Shown: one piece after another, positions 34,255 through 40,995 of the stretch
Layout: every line of letters begins with the position of its first letter
Numbering within the stretch: position 1 is the stretch's first letter
Source: Comamonadaceae bacterium
Lineage (GTDB): Bacteria; Pseudomonadota; Gammaproteobacteria; Burkholderiales; Burkholderiaceae_C
NCBI GenBank assembly: GCA_021298995.1
Contig: JAJTGB010000036.1
Span: 1 to 40,995 of the forward strand
DNA: 40,995 nucleotides
Direction of reading: 5' to 3'
Notes under the pieces: generated by a model
Database searches by the model: none
What the model was told of the DNA's origin: nothing
What the model saw: the letters and a program-made list of their open reading frames with translations, nothing else
Translations under genes and position numbers: made by a program

Positions 34255-34743
34255 TTGAAAATTCTTGAGCTACTGGCGAAACTTTGCAGCATCTTGGCAG
34301 GCACATTACTGACCTTCATCACTTTGATGACTTGCTATAGCCTCATTGGTCGCAATACCAGTGGCTCCACCATAGTGGGTGATTTTGAATTAACGGGCGT
34401 TGCCACTGGTGCTGCCATTGCATTGTTCATGCCCCTTTGCCAATTCAAAAAAGCCAACATCGTTGTTGACTTTTTCACTGCCAAGGCAAGTCCAGCCACC
34501 ATTGCTCAATTGGACAGACTGGGCGCCCTGTTCATGGCTGCAGCTTTTGCTTTGCTGACTTGGCGAACTTTTTTGGGTGGTATGAATGCTTGGACTTCGC
34601 AATCGGGCTCCATGATGCTGGGATTTCCTGAGTGGATCGTTTATGCGGCCATGACTCCCCCTTTGGCTCTCAGTGCTGCCATTGCTTTGACTCAAGCCTT
34701 GTTGGGTGAGAACTTTAGAAGGTTAGAAGAGGCATCTGCATGA
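34255..34743 (+). CDS. TRAP transporter small permease (DctQ)
   Basis: This 162-residue protein has the four-helix layout of the small TRAP subunit: LCSILAGTLLTFITLMTCYS, the family-typical RNTSGSTIVGDFELTGVATG, ALFMPLCQFKKANIVVDFFT, and AALFALL-type and ALSAAIALTQALLG helices. It partners DctM and the binding protein DctP. The start is TTG at 34255, with AAAGG 6 bases upstream. Its stop overlaps the dctM start (ATGA). TRAP systems import dicarboxylates and related acids by an ion gradient. Confidence 0.92.
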   Translation: MKILELLAKLCSILAGTLLTFITLMTCYSLIGRNTSGSTIVGDFELTGVATGAAIALFMPLCQFKKANIVVDFFTAKASPATIAQLDRLGALFMAAAFALLTWRTFLGGMNAWTSQSGSMMLGFPEWIVYAAMTPPLALSAAIALTQALLGENFRRLEEASA

Positions 34744-36059
34744 GCGCCTTGACTCTCTGCGCAATTATCTTTGGTGCCATGTTGGTTCTCATGGCCATGC
34801 GCATCCCCATTGCTGTCTCGATGTTTGCAGCAGGCACGCTGGGTTATCTCGTTCAAACGGGTTGGGTGCCCTATTCAAGCTTTCTCAACAATTTGGCATT
34901 TGCCAGATTTGCAAGTTATGACCTGTCGGTTATTCCTTTGTTCATCTTGATGGGCCACTTTGCAACCCAAGGCGGTATCAGTAAAGCCTTGTTTCAATTT
35001 GCGGCCAGTGTCATGGCACGCTTCAAGGGCGGTCTGGCCATGGCTGCTGTTTTAGCCAGTGCGGCCTTTGGCTCTATTTGCGGCTCCTCGGTAGCCACCG
35101 CAGCCACCATCACGGGTGTGGCCTTGCCAGAAATGAAACGCCATGGCTACTCGGGTCGCTTGTCCACAGGCACCTTGGCTGCAGGCGGTACTTTGGGCAT
35201 CTTGATTCCGCCTTCAGTACCCTTGGTGATTTATGCCATTTTGACCGAGCAAAACATTGCCAAGCTGTTTGCAGCCGCCATGGTGCCTGGCATGATTGCC
35301 ATGCTGGGCTATATGGTTGCCATTGCCATTTATGTTCGGGTGGTGCCAGGTCAAGCGCCTGAAGTCGATAACGACCTAGAGAAATTTTCTGTGGCTGCCC
35401 TCGCCGGCATTGCCCCCATAGCAAGCATTTTTATCATTGTCTTTGGTGGCATTTACGGTGGCTTTTTCACACCCACAGAAGGCGCAGGCGTTGGAGCTGC
35501 TTCAACTTTTGTGGCCGCCCTGCTGAAGCGCGAAATGAACTGGGCCAAATTCAAGCAATGCTTTTATGCCACCGCCGAAAGCTCAGCCATGATCTTCATG
35601 ATCTTCATTGGCGCAGACGTCATGAATTCCTCATTGGCGCTCACGCAAGTGCCCAACCAGTTGGCAGCCGTGGTGAGCAGCTGGGGGCTTTCCCCTCTCA
35701 TGATTGTGAGCGCCATCTTGCTGTTTTACGTGGTCCTGGGGGCTGTGATGGACGAGCTCAGCATGATTTTGCTAACCATTCCTATTTTCTTTCCCTTGAT
35801 CATGGGACTTGACTTTGGCATGGCCAAAGAACCCACGGCCATTTGGTTTGGCATCATGGTGCTCATGACCGTGGGCTTTGGCATGTTGGCCCCCCCTGTC
35901 GGGCTGAATGTGTACGTGGTCAACAGTATGGCCAAGGATGTGCCTATCTCTGAAAGTTACAAGGGCGTCATGCCCTTCCTCATCAGCGACACCATTCGAA
36001 CCATCTTGATACTCTTCTTCCCTGGGATTTCCCTGTGGTTGATTCAATACGTTGCCTAA
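34740..36059 (+). CDS. TRAP transporter large permease (DctM)
   Basis: This 439-residue secondary transporter has about 12 helices of the DctM family: MAMRIPIAVSMFAAGTLGYL, VIPLFILMGHFATQGGISKA, FGSICGSSVATAATITGVAL, GTLGILIPPSVPLVIYAILT and MLAPPVGLNVYVVNSMAKDV. The typical motif GSSVATAATITG and the ILIPPS segment are intact. It forms the ion-coupled import channel with DctQ and receives substrate from DctP. The gene starts in the ATGA overlap with dctQ and is followed after 64 bases by dctP. Confidence 0.95.
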   Translation: MSALTLCAIIFGAMLVLMAMRIPIAVSMFAAGTLGYLVQTGWVPYSSFLNNLAFARFASYDLSVIPLFILMGHFATQGGISKALFQFAASVMARFKGGLAMAAVLASAAFGSICGSSVATAATITGVALPEMKRHGYSGRLSTGTLAAGGTLGILIPPSVPLVIYAILTEQNIAKLFAAAMVPGMIAMLGYMVAIAIYVRVVPGQAPEVDNDLEKFSVAALAGIAPIASIFIIVFGGIYGGFFTPTEGAGVGAASTFVAALLKREMNWAKFKQCFYATAESSAMIFMIFIGADVMNSSLALTQVPNQLAAVVSSWGLSPLMIVSAILLFYVVLGAVMDELSMILLTIPIFFPLIMGLDFGMAKEPTAIWFGIMVLMTVGFGMLAPPVGLNVYVVNSMAKDVPISESYKGVMPFLISDTIRTILILFFPGISLWLIQYVA

Positions 36060-36065
36060 CTGGAT

Positions 36066-36081
36066 GCCTCATTTTTGAGGC
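36066..36081 (+). other. Hairpin between dctM and dctP
   Basis: GCCTCA-TTTT-TGAGGC forms a 6-bp stem with a tetraloop 6 bases after the dctM stop. No T-run follows, so transcription probably continues into dctP. Such hairpins can raise relative levels of the binding-protein mRNA. Confidence 0.55.
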
Positions 36082-36123
36082 TCTGATCCGTTAACATTCA
36101 GACATTACCAACCGGAGACAGTC

Positions 36124-37197
36124 ATGATCAAACGTCGCTCAATTTTAAAGTCAGGTGCTGCAGCCGCCATCGCAACGCCAGCCCTCACAGGTTTTGCCCA
36201 ACAAACGGTCACTTTGAAGTTCCACACCTTCATGGCCCCACAGTCCAATGTGTGGCTCAACATGCACAAAGCGTGGATGAACAAAGTGGAAAAGGAATCC
36301 GGCGGCCGAATCAAATTTGAAGCCTATCCCGCTATGCAACTTGGCGGAACGCCCGTTCAGTTGTATGACCAAGCCCGCGATGGCGTGGTGGACATCGTCT
36401 GGACCTTGCCTGGCAACACTGCCGGTCGGTTCCCACGCATTGAAGTGTTTGAACTGCCGTTCATGATGACCAATGCAGAAGCCGCATCCAAGGCTTATTG
36501 GGAATATGTGCAAACCATGGCACCCGATGAATTCAAAGAAACACACCTAATTGCTTTGCATGTGCACGGCCCAGGCGCCATTCACACTGTCGACAAAGCC
36601 GTCAAAAGTGTTGCTGACATGAGAGGTTTGAAAATGCGTGCCCCGACTCGCCAAGTGACCAAGCTGCTGGGAACATTGGGCGCCATCCCTGTCGGCATGC
36701 CTTTGCCCGGTATTCCAGATGCCTTGTCCAAAGGAACCATCAATGGCGCCGTCATTCCTTGGGAAGTTGTGCCTGCTGTGAAGGTCAACGAGCTCACCAA
36801 GTTCCACGCCGAGTTTGACCCTGCCGGTGGTTGCTTGTACACCACCACTTTTGTGATGACCATGAACAAGGCCAAATACAACTCTCTGCCAGCCGATTTG
36901 AAAAAAATCATCGATAACAACAGTGGCATTGAAACATCAGGCTGGTTGGGCAAAGTTCAACAAGAAGGCGATGTGCCAGGCCGCAAATCTGCCAGCGATC
37001 GCAACAATGCCATCTTCACAGTTGGCCCCGCTGAAGCGCAAGAGTTCCGTCGCAAATCACGTGCCCTGGAAATTGAGTGGCAGGAAGACATGAACAAGCG
37101 CGGCTACGACGGTCGCAAACTGATCGACACAGCGCGCGCTTTGATAGAGAAGCATTCCAAGGCGCCAGCTGCCAAAACACCTGCGAAAAAGGCTTGA
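36124..37197 (+). CDS. TRAP transporter substrate-binding protein (DctP family), Tat signal
   Basis: This 357-residue periplasmic binding protein has a twin-arginine signal (KRRSILKSGAAAAIATPALTG). Mature segments follow: VTLKFHTFMAPQSNVWLNMH, KVEKESGGRIKFEAYPAMQL, YDQARDGVVDIVWTLPGNTA, FELPFMMTNAEAASKAYWEY and DMRGLKMRAPTRQVTKLLGT, where the conserved Arg that binds carboxylate ligands would sit. The C-terminus is a Lys/Ala/Pro tail (SKAPAAKTPAKKA). Placing it after the FAH-family enzyme and DctQM suggests an organic acid substrate. Shine-Dalgarno GGAGA precedes the ATG. Its stop overlaps the Nudix start (TTGA). Confidence 0.95.
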   Translation: MIKRRSILKSGAAAAIATPALTGFAQQTVTLKFHTFMAPQSNVWLNMHKAWMNKVEKESGGRIKFEAYPAMQLGGTPVQLYDQARDGVVDIVWTLPGNTAGRFPRIEVFELPFMMTNAEAASKAYWEYVQTMAPDEFKETHLIALHVHGPGAIHTVDKAVKSVADMRGLKMRAPTRQVTKLLGTLGAIPVGMPLPGIPDALSKGTINGAVIPWEVVPAVKVNELTKFHAEFDPAGGCLYTTTFVMTMNKAKYNSLPADLKKIIDNNSGIETSGWLGKVQQEGDVPGRKSASDRNNAIFTVGPAEAQEFRRKSRALEIEWQEDMNKRGYDGRKLIDTARALIEKHSKAPAAKTPAKKA

Positions 37198-37745
37198 ACT
37201 ATCAACGCCAATTGATCAAACACTGCCGAGCCTGTGGCTCGGCGGTTTTGTATCGACTTCCCGATGATGGCGACACCAAGCAGCGCGCCATCTGCACCGA
37301 GTGCCAATTGGTACATTACGAAAATCCCCTCAATGTGGTTGGTACAGTACCTTACCTTGGGCATAAAGTTTTGCTGTGCAGGCGCAATATTGAACCTCGA
37401 AAAGGTAAATGGACCTTGCCGGCTGGCTTCATGGAGTTGGGCGAAACCACTTCACAGGGCGCTGCACGTGAGACCACCGAAGAAGCTGGTGCCCAATTCA
37501 AAATGGGCTCCCTATTCACCGTCATGAGTGTGCCTCGAGTTGGCCAAGTTCATCTGTATTTTTTGGCGGAATTAGACAACGAAAACTTCGAGCCTGGCTT
37601 TGAAACTCAAGAAGCCCGAATGTTTGCCGAAGATGAAATTCCCTGGGGCGAATTGGCTTTCAGAACCGTTCAAGAAACTTTGCAGCATTATTTTGCAGAC
37701 AAAAAATCAGGGGCTTTTGAGGTCCATACTCTGACGATTGATTGA
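37194..37745 (+). CDS. Nudix hydrolase with N-terminal zinc ribbon
   Basis: This protein of about 183 residues has an N-terminal zinc ribbon (HCRACGSAVLYRL ... AICTECQLVHYENP, two CxxC pairs) and a Nudix domain. The Nudix box is complete: GFMELGETTSQGAARETTEE followed by AGA. NPLNVVGTVP between the two parts is typical of the ADP-ribose/NADH-type zinc-ribbon group; exact substrate is unknown. The ORF track begins at 37077, inside dctP and without family similarity; I use TTG 37194, which overlaps the dctP stop (TTGA), giving NYQRQLIKHCRACG. It may be the last gene of the TRAP transcript or part of the dnaG-rpoD region. Confidence 0.88.
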   Translation: MNYQRQLIKHCRACGSAVLYRLPDDGDTKQRAICTECQLVHYENPLNVVGTVPYLGHKVLLCRRNIEPRKGKWTLPAGFMELGETTSQGAARETTEEAGAQFKMGSLFTVMSVPRVGQVHLYFLAELDNENFEPGFETQEARMFAEDEIPWGELAFRTVQETLQHYFADKKSGAFEVHTLTID

Positions 37746-37788
37746 CTTTTTTGTCCATTGAAGCCCCAACTTGGGCGAAAATACGGAC

Positions 37789-39816
37789 GTGGCCATTCCT
37801 CAGTCTTTTATTCAAGAACTTCTCTCCCGCGTAGATGTGGTGGAGGTTGTGGGCCGCTATGTCCAATTGAAAAAAGGTGGCGCCAACTTGATGGGGCTTT
37901 GCCCCTTTCACGGCGAAAAATCACCCAGCTTTACAGTCAGCCCTACCAAGCAGTTTTTCCACTGTTTTGGATGCGGAAAAAATGGCAACGCGCTTGGTTT
38001 TCTGATGGACCATGCAGGCATGACCTTCATTGAAGCCGTGAAAGATTTGGCACAACAAACGGGTATGACGGTCCCCGAAGACGATCTCTCACCTCAAGAC
38101 AAAGCAAAAGCGATCGCTCAAAAACAAAAGCAAAGCACTTTGAGCGACATGTTGGAAAAAGCGGCCAGCGCTTATCAACAACAACTCAGAATTGCGCCCA
38201 AGGCAGTTGCTTACTTGAAGGGGCGCGGCTTGTCGGGGCAAATTGCAAAACGATTTGGCTTGGGTTATTCACCTGAAGGCTGGCGCAGTTTGGCCAGCGT
38301 CTTTCCCGACTACGACGACCCACTTTTGGCTGAAAGTGGTTTGGTCATTGTCAATGAAGAAGATGGCAAACGATACGATCGTTTCAGAGATCGGGTGATG
38401 TTTCCAATTCGAAACATCAAGGGTGAGTGCATAGGTTTTGGAGGGCGTGTGATGGGGGACGGTACCCCCAAATATTTGAACTCTCCTGAGACGCCCGTCT
38501 TTCACAAAGGACGCGAGCTTTATGGTTTGTTTGAAGCGCGCGACAGCATTCACAGCACAGGCTATGTGCTGGTCACTGAAGGCTACATGGATGTCGTGGC
38601 TTTGGCGCAATGGGGTTTTCCCAATGCAGTCGCAACGCTTGGCACCGCTTGTACGCCAGACCATGTTCAAAAACTGTTCCGTTTTACAGATTCCGTCGTC
38701 TTTGGTTTTGACGGTGACGCAGCTGGCCGCAGGGCCGCTCGAAAAGCCCTAGACGGCGCTTTAACCTATGCAACCGATGTGCGAAGCATTAAATTTTTGT
38801 TCTTGCCGCAAGAACATGACCCCGACAGTTTTATCAGAGAAAAAGGCTCAGAGGCGTTTTCGCTTGCAGTTACCAATGCCACGCCTCTGTCTAAGTTTTT
38901 AATTGAAGTCGCCTCCGAAGGATGTGATTTGAATTCAGCAGAAGGAAGAGCCCATCTTTCAAGCAATGCCAGCCCCCTTTGGCGCGCTCTTCCAGATGGT
39001 GCTTTAAAGCGTCAGCTTCTTTCGGAATTGGCGCAAATGATTCAGCTTGACGCTTCAGAGCTGGCGGGACTTTGGCTTCAACAGGCAGAAGCTGCTGCAA
39101 CGCGCAGTAGCACGCGAGGTGCGGCGTCAGGGCAGCCCAACGGTTTGGCGGCAGTGCCATCCATGGGCAGCCAAGGATCCCATTCAGCGTTTGATCCTGA
39201 GGGAATGCCCTCGCCCTTTGAACAACCCAAAAGCCAGGGGTATCAAAAATCATCACGTGCTCGCCCTGATGGCAAAACTTGGCAGAAAGATTCCAACGGC
39301 AAATGGCGACTGGTCAGCCGGACAGATGCCCTTCAAGCATCCGATCTTGGACCCAGAGTCCAGCCTGCAAGCCGAGCAGACCATGCAGTCAGGCTGATTC
39401 TCAGCAACATGGCCCTGTGGGATGGTTTGTCTGCCGAAGATCACTCACTTCTGTCCCATTTACCTGGCCAGCATGGCGACATCATGCGGTGGATTGAAAG
39501 TCAATTTCTGGATCATGGCCCCTTGGCTTGGGGAACTTTAAAAGCTGAATTGCAACATTTAAGTTTTTCCAGCTTGGCTGACAAGCTCATGGGCTCCCAT
39601 GCGCCTAGCCAACCCGAAGGACACATCGACATGGAGCCTGGAGAGGCTCACAAAGAACTGCGACTGCTGCTCAACCTGATGCTGATCGATCAGCTCAAAG
39701 AGCAGGAAACTGTCGCCCTGCAAAATGCTGAAAGTTCGCAAAGCCCCGAGGCTTTTCAAAAATGGCGAGAGATACACCAACGGCGCCGAAACCTCATGAG
39801 CGCTGAAATTTTGTAG
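37789..39816 (+). CDS. dnaG: DNA primase
   Basis: This replication primase of 675 residues lays RNA primers for DNA polymerase III and binds DnaB. The zinc-binding domain has CPFHGEKSPSF and FFHCFGCGKNG (Cys38, His41, Cys59, Cys62). The RNA polymerase core has RFRDRVMFPIRNIKGECIGF and GDGTPKYLNSPETPVFHKGR, and the Toprim site is VTEGYMDVVALAQWG and FGFDGDAAGRRAARKAL. A linker of low complexity (SSTRGAASGQPNGLAAVPSM) leads to the DnaB-binding C-terminal domain. I start at GTG 37789 (MAIPQSFIQELL) rather than TTG 37771. It directly precedes rpoD, but rpsU, often present in this operon, is missing here. Confidence 0.96.
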   Translation: MAIPQSFIQELLSRVDVVEVVGRYVQLKKGGANLMGLCPFHGEKSPSFTVSPTKQFFHCFGCGKNGNALGFLMDHAGMTFIEAVKDLAQQTGMTVPEDDLSPQDKAKAIAQKQKQSTLSDMLEKAASAYQQQLRIAPKAVAYLKGRGLSGQIAKRFGLGYSPEGWRSLASVFPDYDDPLLAESGLVIVNEEDGKRYDRFRDRVMFPIRNIKGECIGFGGRVMGDGTPKYLNSPETPVFHKGRELYGLFEARDSIHSTGYVLVTEGYMDVVALAQWGFPNAVATLGTACTPDHVQKLFRFTDSVVFGFDGDAAGRRAARKALDGALTYATDVRSIKFLFLPQEHDPDSFIREKGSEAFSLAVTNATPLSKFLIEVASEGCDLNSAEGRAHLSSNASPLWRALPDGALKRQLLSELAQMIQLDASELAGLWLQQAEAAATRSSTRGAASGQPNGLAAVPSMGSQGSHSAFDPEGMPSPFEQPKSQGYQKSSRARPDGKTWQKDSNGKWRLVSRTDALQASDLGPRVQPASRADHAVRLILSNMALWDGLSAEDHSLLSHLPGQHGDIMRWIESQFLDHGPLAWGTLKAELQHLSFSSLADKLMGSHAPSQPEGHIDMEPGEAHKELRLLLNLMLIDQLKEQETVALQNAESSQSPEAFQKWREIHQRRRNLMSAEIL

Positions 39817-39836
39817 GTTTTTTCCCCTTGTTTGGG

Positions 39837-39842
39837 TATAAT
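39837..39842 (+). promoter_or_regulatory. Perfect -10 hexamer of an rpoD promoter
   Basis: TATAAT lies 21 bases after the dnaG stop. No good -35 is present at 17 bases; TTGTAG at 39811 is 20 bases away and overlaps the dnaG stop. It would give rpoD its own transcript, with a leader of about 265 bases. Confidence 0.6.
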
Positions 39843-39962
39843 CCTTTTTTCAGGCAAGAGCGACAGCAGCACCTCCGGACCCGGCCAACGCCACAGCGCA
39901 CCTCCCTCCCTGGGACGGCCCCATTACCGCAAGGACTGCATTCCAAATGTTCGCCCATCCAT

Positions 39963-40018
39963 CTTGCCTATTTGGTCTTGGCTATTTAGTCTTGCCAATA
40001 AGATCTTGCAAATTTAGC
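39963..40018 (+). repeat. Four imperfect 14-bp tandem repeats in the rpoD leader
   Basis: The units begin CTTG at 39963, 39977, 39991 and 40005, exactly 14 bases apart: CTTGCCTATTTGGT, CTTGGCTATTTAGT, CTTGCCAATAAGAT, CTTGCAAATTTAGC. They sit between the promoter and rpoD and are followed by a hairpin. A role in expression or a recent slippage origin are both possible. Confidence 0.85.
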
Positions 40019-40034
40019 CACCTGCCCTCAGGTG
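40019..40034 (+). other. Hairpin CACCTG-CCCT-CAGGTG in the rpoD leader
   Basis: A perfect 6-bp stem with a CCCT loop comes directly after the 14-bp repeats, followed by CTTATTTGCTTTTCC. The T-rich tail is broken, so it is at most a weak terminator. The whole 39817-40113 gap otherwise has no gene that I can support. Confidence 0.5.
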
Positions 40035-40113
40035 CTTATTTGCTTTTCCTCTCGCGCCAGAAGTTTGTGGCGCAGCGTTTGTTTCCATTCAGTTTGAAGT
40101 ATTGAGGTCCATC

Positions 40114-40995
40114 ATGCCCGCTCAAAAGCCGAAGAAGCCCGTTAAAGCACAAGCCAAGTCTGTCGCAAGCAAAGTTACCAAATCCGTTGCCAAACCAGCC
40201 GCCAAATCGGCTGCCAAACCTGTGGCAAAACCTGCCCTAAAAGCAACGACCAAAACAAGTCCGGTCAAAGCCAAAGCACCTGCGAAGGCTCCTGCCAAAA
40301 AGCCTGCCAAGCCAACTGCCAAAGCAGTGGCAAAACCAGTCGCTAAATCAGCCGCAAAGCCTGCTGCCAAAGCTGCCTCACCGGCCAAGAAAGTTAGTTC
40401 AGTGCCCTTATCCAAAAAAACAATGGCCTCTAAAGCACCATCGAAGGTGCCAGCCAAGACTGTCAAGCCAGAAGTCAAAAAAGCCAGTCACAAAATTGCT
40501 GCCAAACCTATCGCCAAGCCGGCCCCTAAACCTGTTGTTAAAGCTGCCGCCAAACCTGCTGTTAAACCTACAGCCAAAGTTGCAACAAAGCCTGATGTCA
40601 AGCCAGCTGTCAAAGCTGCTGACAAAAAAGCTGTCACACCAGCGGTCAAAATACCTGCGGCCAAGCCCGGCAAAACAACGGCACCCGAACCAGCAGCCCA
40701 AACTGCAGGTGCCAAGCGTGGCCGAAAGCCGAAAGCAGATGCGGCACCCCTTCACGATGACATGAGTGACATTGAGGACGACTTGGCGGGTGAGCCCATT
40801 GCAGAGTCCACTGAAAAGGTCAAACCGCTTCGCATGAAGATCAGCAAGGCCAAAGAACGCGCCTTGATGAAAGAGTTTGGTTTAGACGAAACAGTCTTGT
40901 CGGAAGAAGACATGGCCAAGCGCCGTCAACGCCTCAAGGCTTTGATCAAGTTGGGCAAAACACGTGGCTATCTCACACACGGTGAAATTTCCGAC
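40114..40995 (+). CDS. rpoD: RNA polymerase sigma factor RpoD (sigma-70), N-terminal part, cut by window edge
   Basis: This is the housekeeping sigma factor; only the first 294 codons are present. Residues 1 to about 207 are a Lys/Ala/Pro low-complexity extension (KPAAKSAAKPVAKPALKA and so on), ending in an AT-hook-like KRGRKPK at residues 201-207. Then come DDMSDIEDDLAGEPIAES, KVKPLRMKISKAKERALMKE and RRQRLKALIKLGKTRGYLTH, the usual beginning of the conserved betaproteobacterial sigma-70. Regions 1.2-4 lie beyond the edge. ATG 40114 has GAGG 7 bases upstream. The ORF track misses it because no stop is reached. An internal minus-strand ORF (40122-40755) is a shadow of the repeats. Confidence 0.95.
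   Translation, partial: MPAQKPKKPVKAQAKSVASKVTKSVAKPAAKSAAKPVAKPALKATTKTSPVKAKAPAKAPAKKPAKPTAKAVAKPVAKSAAKPAAKAASPAKKVSSVPLSKKTMASKAPSKVPAKTVKPEVKKASHKIAAKPIAKPAPKPVVKAAAKPAVKPTAKVATKPDVKPAVKAADKKAVTPAVKIPAAKPGKTTAPEPAAQTAGAKRGRKPKADAAPLHDDMSDIEDDLAGEPIAESTEKVKPLRMKISKAKERALMKEFGLDETVLSEEDMAKRRQRLKALIKLGKTRGYLTHGEISD

Noticed and set aside
39832-40017. 61-aa ORF in the rpoD leader
   Set aside because: It would start at a TTG overlapping the -10 box and has no ribosome site or protein-like composition.

Overview
This is chromosomal DNA of a betaproteobacterium, most likely a Comamonadaceae member of the order Burkholderiales (a freshwater Limnohabitans/Rhodoferax-like organism is my inference). 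The signs are the sigma factor-DUF3619-DUF3106-RDD cassette upstream of ilvB, the nadE-glnB pair, the recR-ybaB-dnaX-ffs and trxA-rho-rpmE2 orders, a lysine/alanine/proline-rich N-terminal extension on RpoD, and a K+-independent H+-pyrophosphatase. Base composition looks moderate and even. I see no prophage, insertion sequence, tRNA, rRNA or CRISPR array. No gene-free stretch exceeds 300 bases; the longest (39817-40113, 297 bases) is the rpoD leader.

Layout. 1-4.4 kb: the 5' part of ilvB (acetolactate synthase, minus strand, cut by the window edge) diverges from a translationally coupled run: ECF-like sigma factor, membrane protein DUF3619, secreted repeat protein DUF3106, RDD membrane protein, then dgkA and a LOG-family nucleotide hydrolase. 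4.4-7.6 kb: glnB and nadE (minus) and a FemAB/GNAT-like protein (plus). 7.6-10.5 kb: soluble (ppa) and membrane (hppA) pyrophosphatases, divergent; hppA has a structured leader of about 100 nt. 10.5-13.6 kb: molybdenum cofactor genes moaA, mobA, moeA, closed by a bidirectional terminator. 13.6-18.0 kb: an RND efflux pump and its adaptor. 18.2-21.9 kb: rnhA and a methyltransferase (minus) face gloB-mltD (plus). 21.9-25.6 kb: an orphan Tat-type substrate-binding protein, recR, ybaB/ebfC, a broken dnaX, and the 4.5S SRP RNA gene. 25.6-29.4 kb: an HI0933-type flavoprotein, trxA with a 76-bp tandem duplication, rho, and rpmE2. 29.4-32.6 kb: a glycosyltransferase-like membrane protein and a MATE exporter. 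32.6-37.2 kb: an ABM-domain protein, then a MarR regulator divergent from a fumarylacetoacetate-hydrolase-family enzyme and a complete TRAP transporter (DctQ, DctM, DctP), with two perfect palindromes in the divergent gap. 37.2-41 kb: Nudix hydrolase, dnaG, and the 5' part of rpoD.

Most genes are ordinary housekeeping genes. Points that stand out: dnaX lacks its N-terminal clamp-loader segment and part of domain III, out of frame; 2 kb away trxA carries an exact 76-bp duplication that changes its C-terminus (real decay or assembly error must be separated); the hppA leader has mutually exclusive inverted repeats and a hairpin covering the ribosome binding site; the rpoD leader has four 14-bp tandem repeats; and the sigma/DUF3619/DUF3106/RDD cassette has the architecture of an envelope-stress signalling system, with an 18-residue repeat in the candidate sensor. 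I did not find a wholly new defence or metabolic system.
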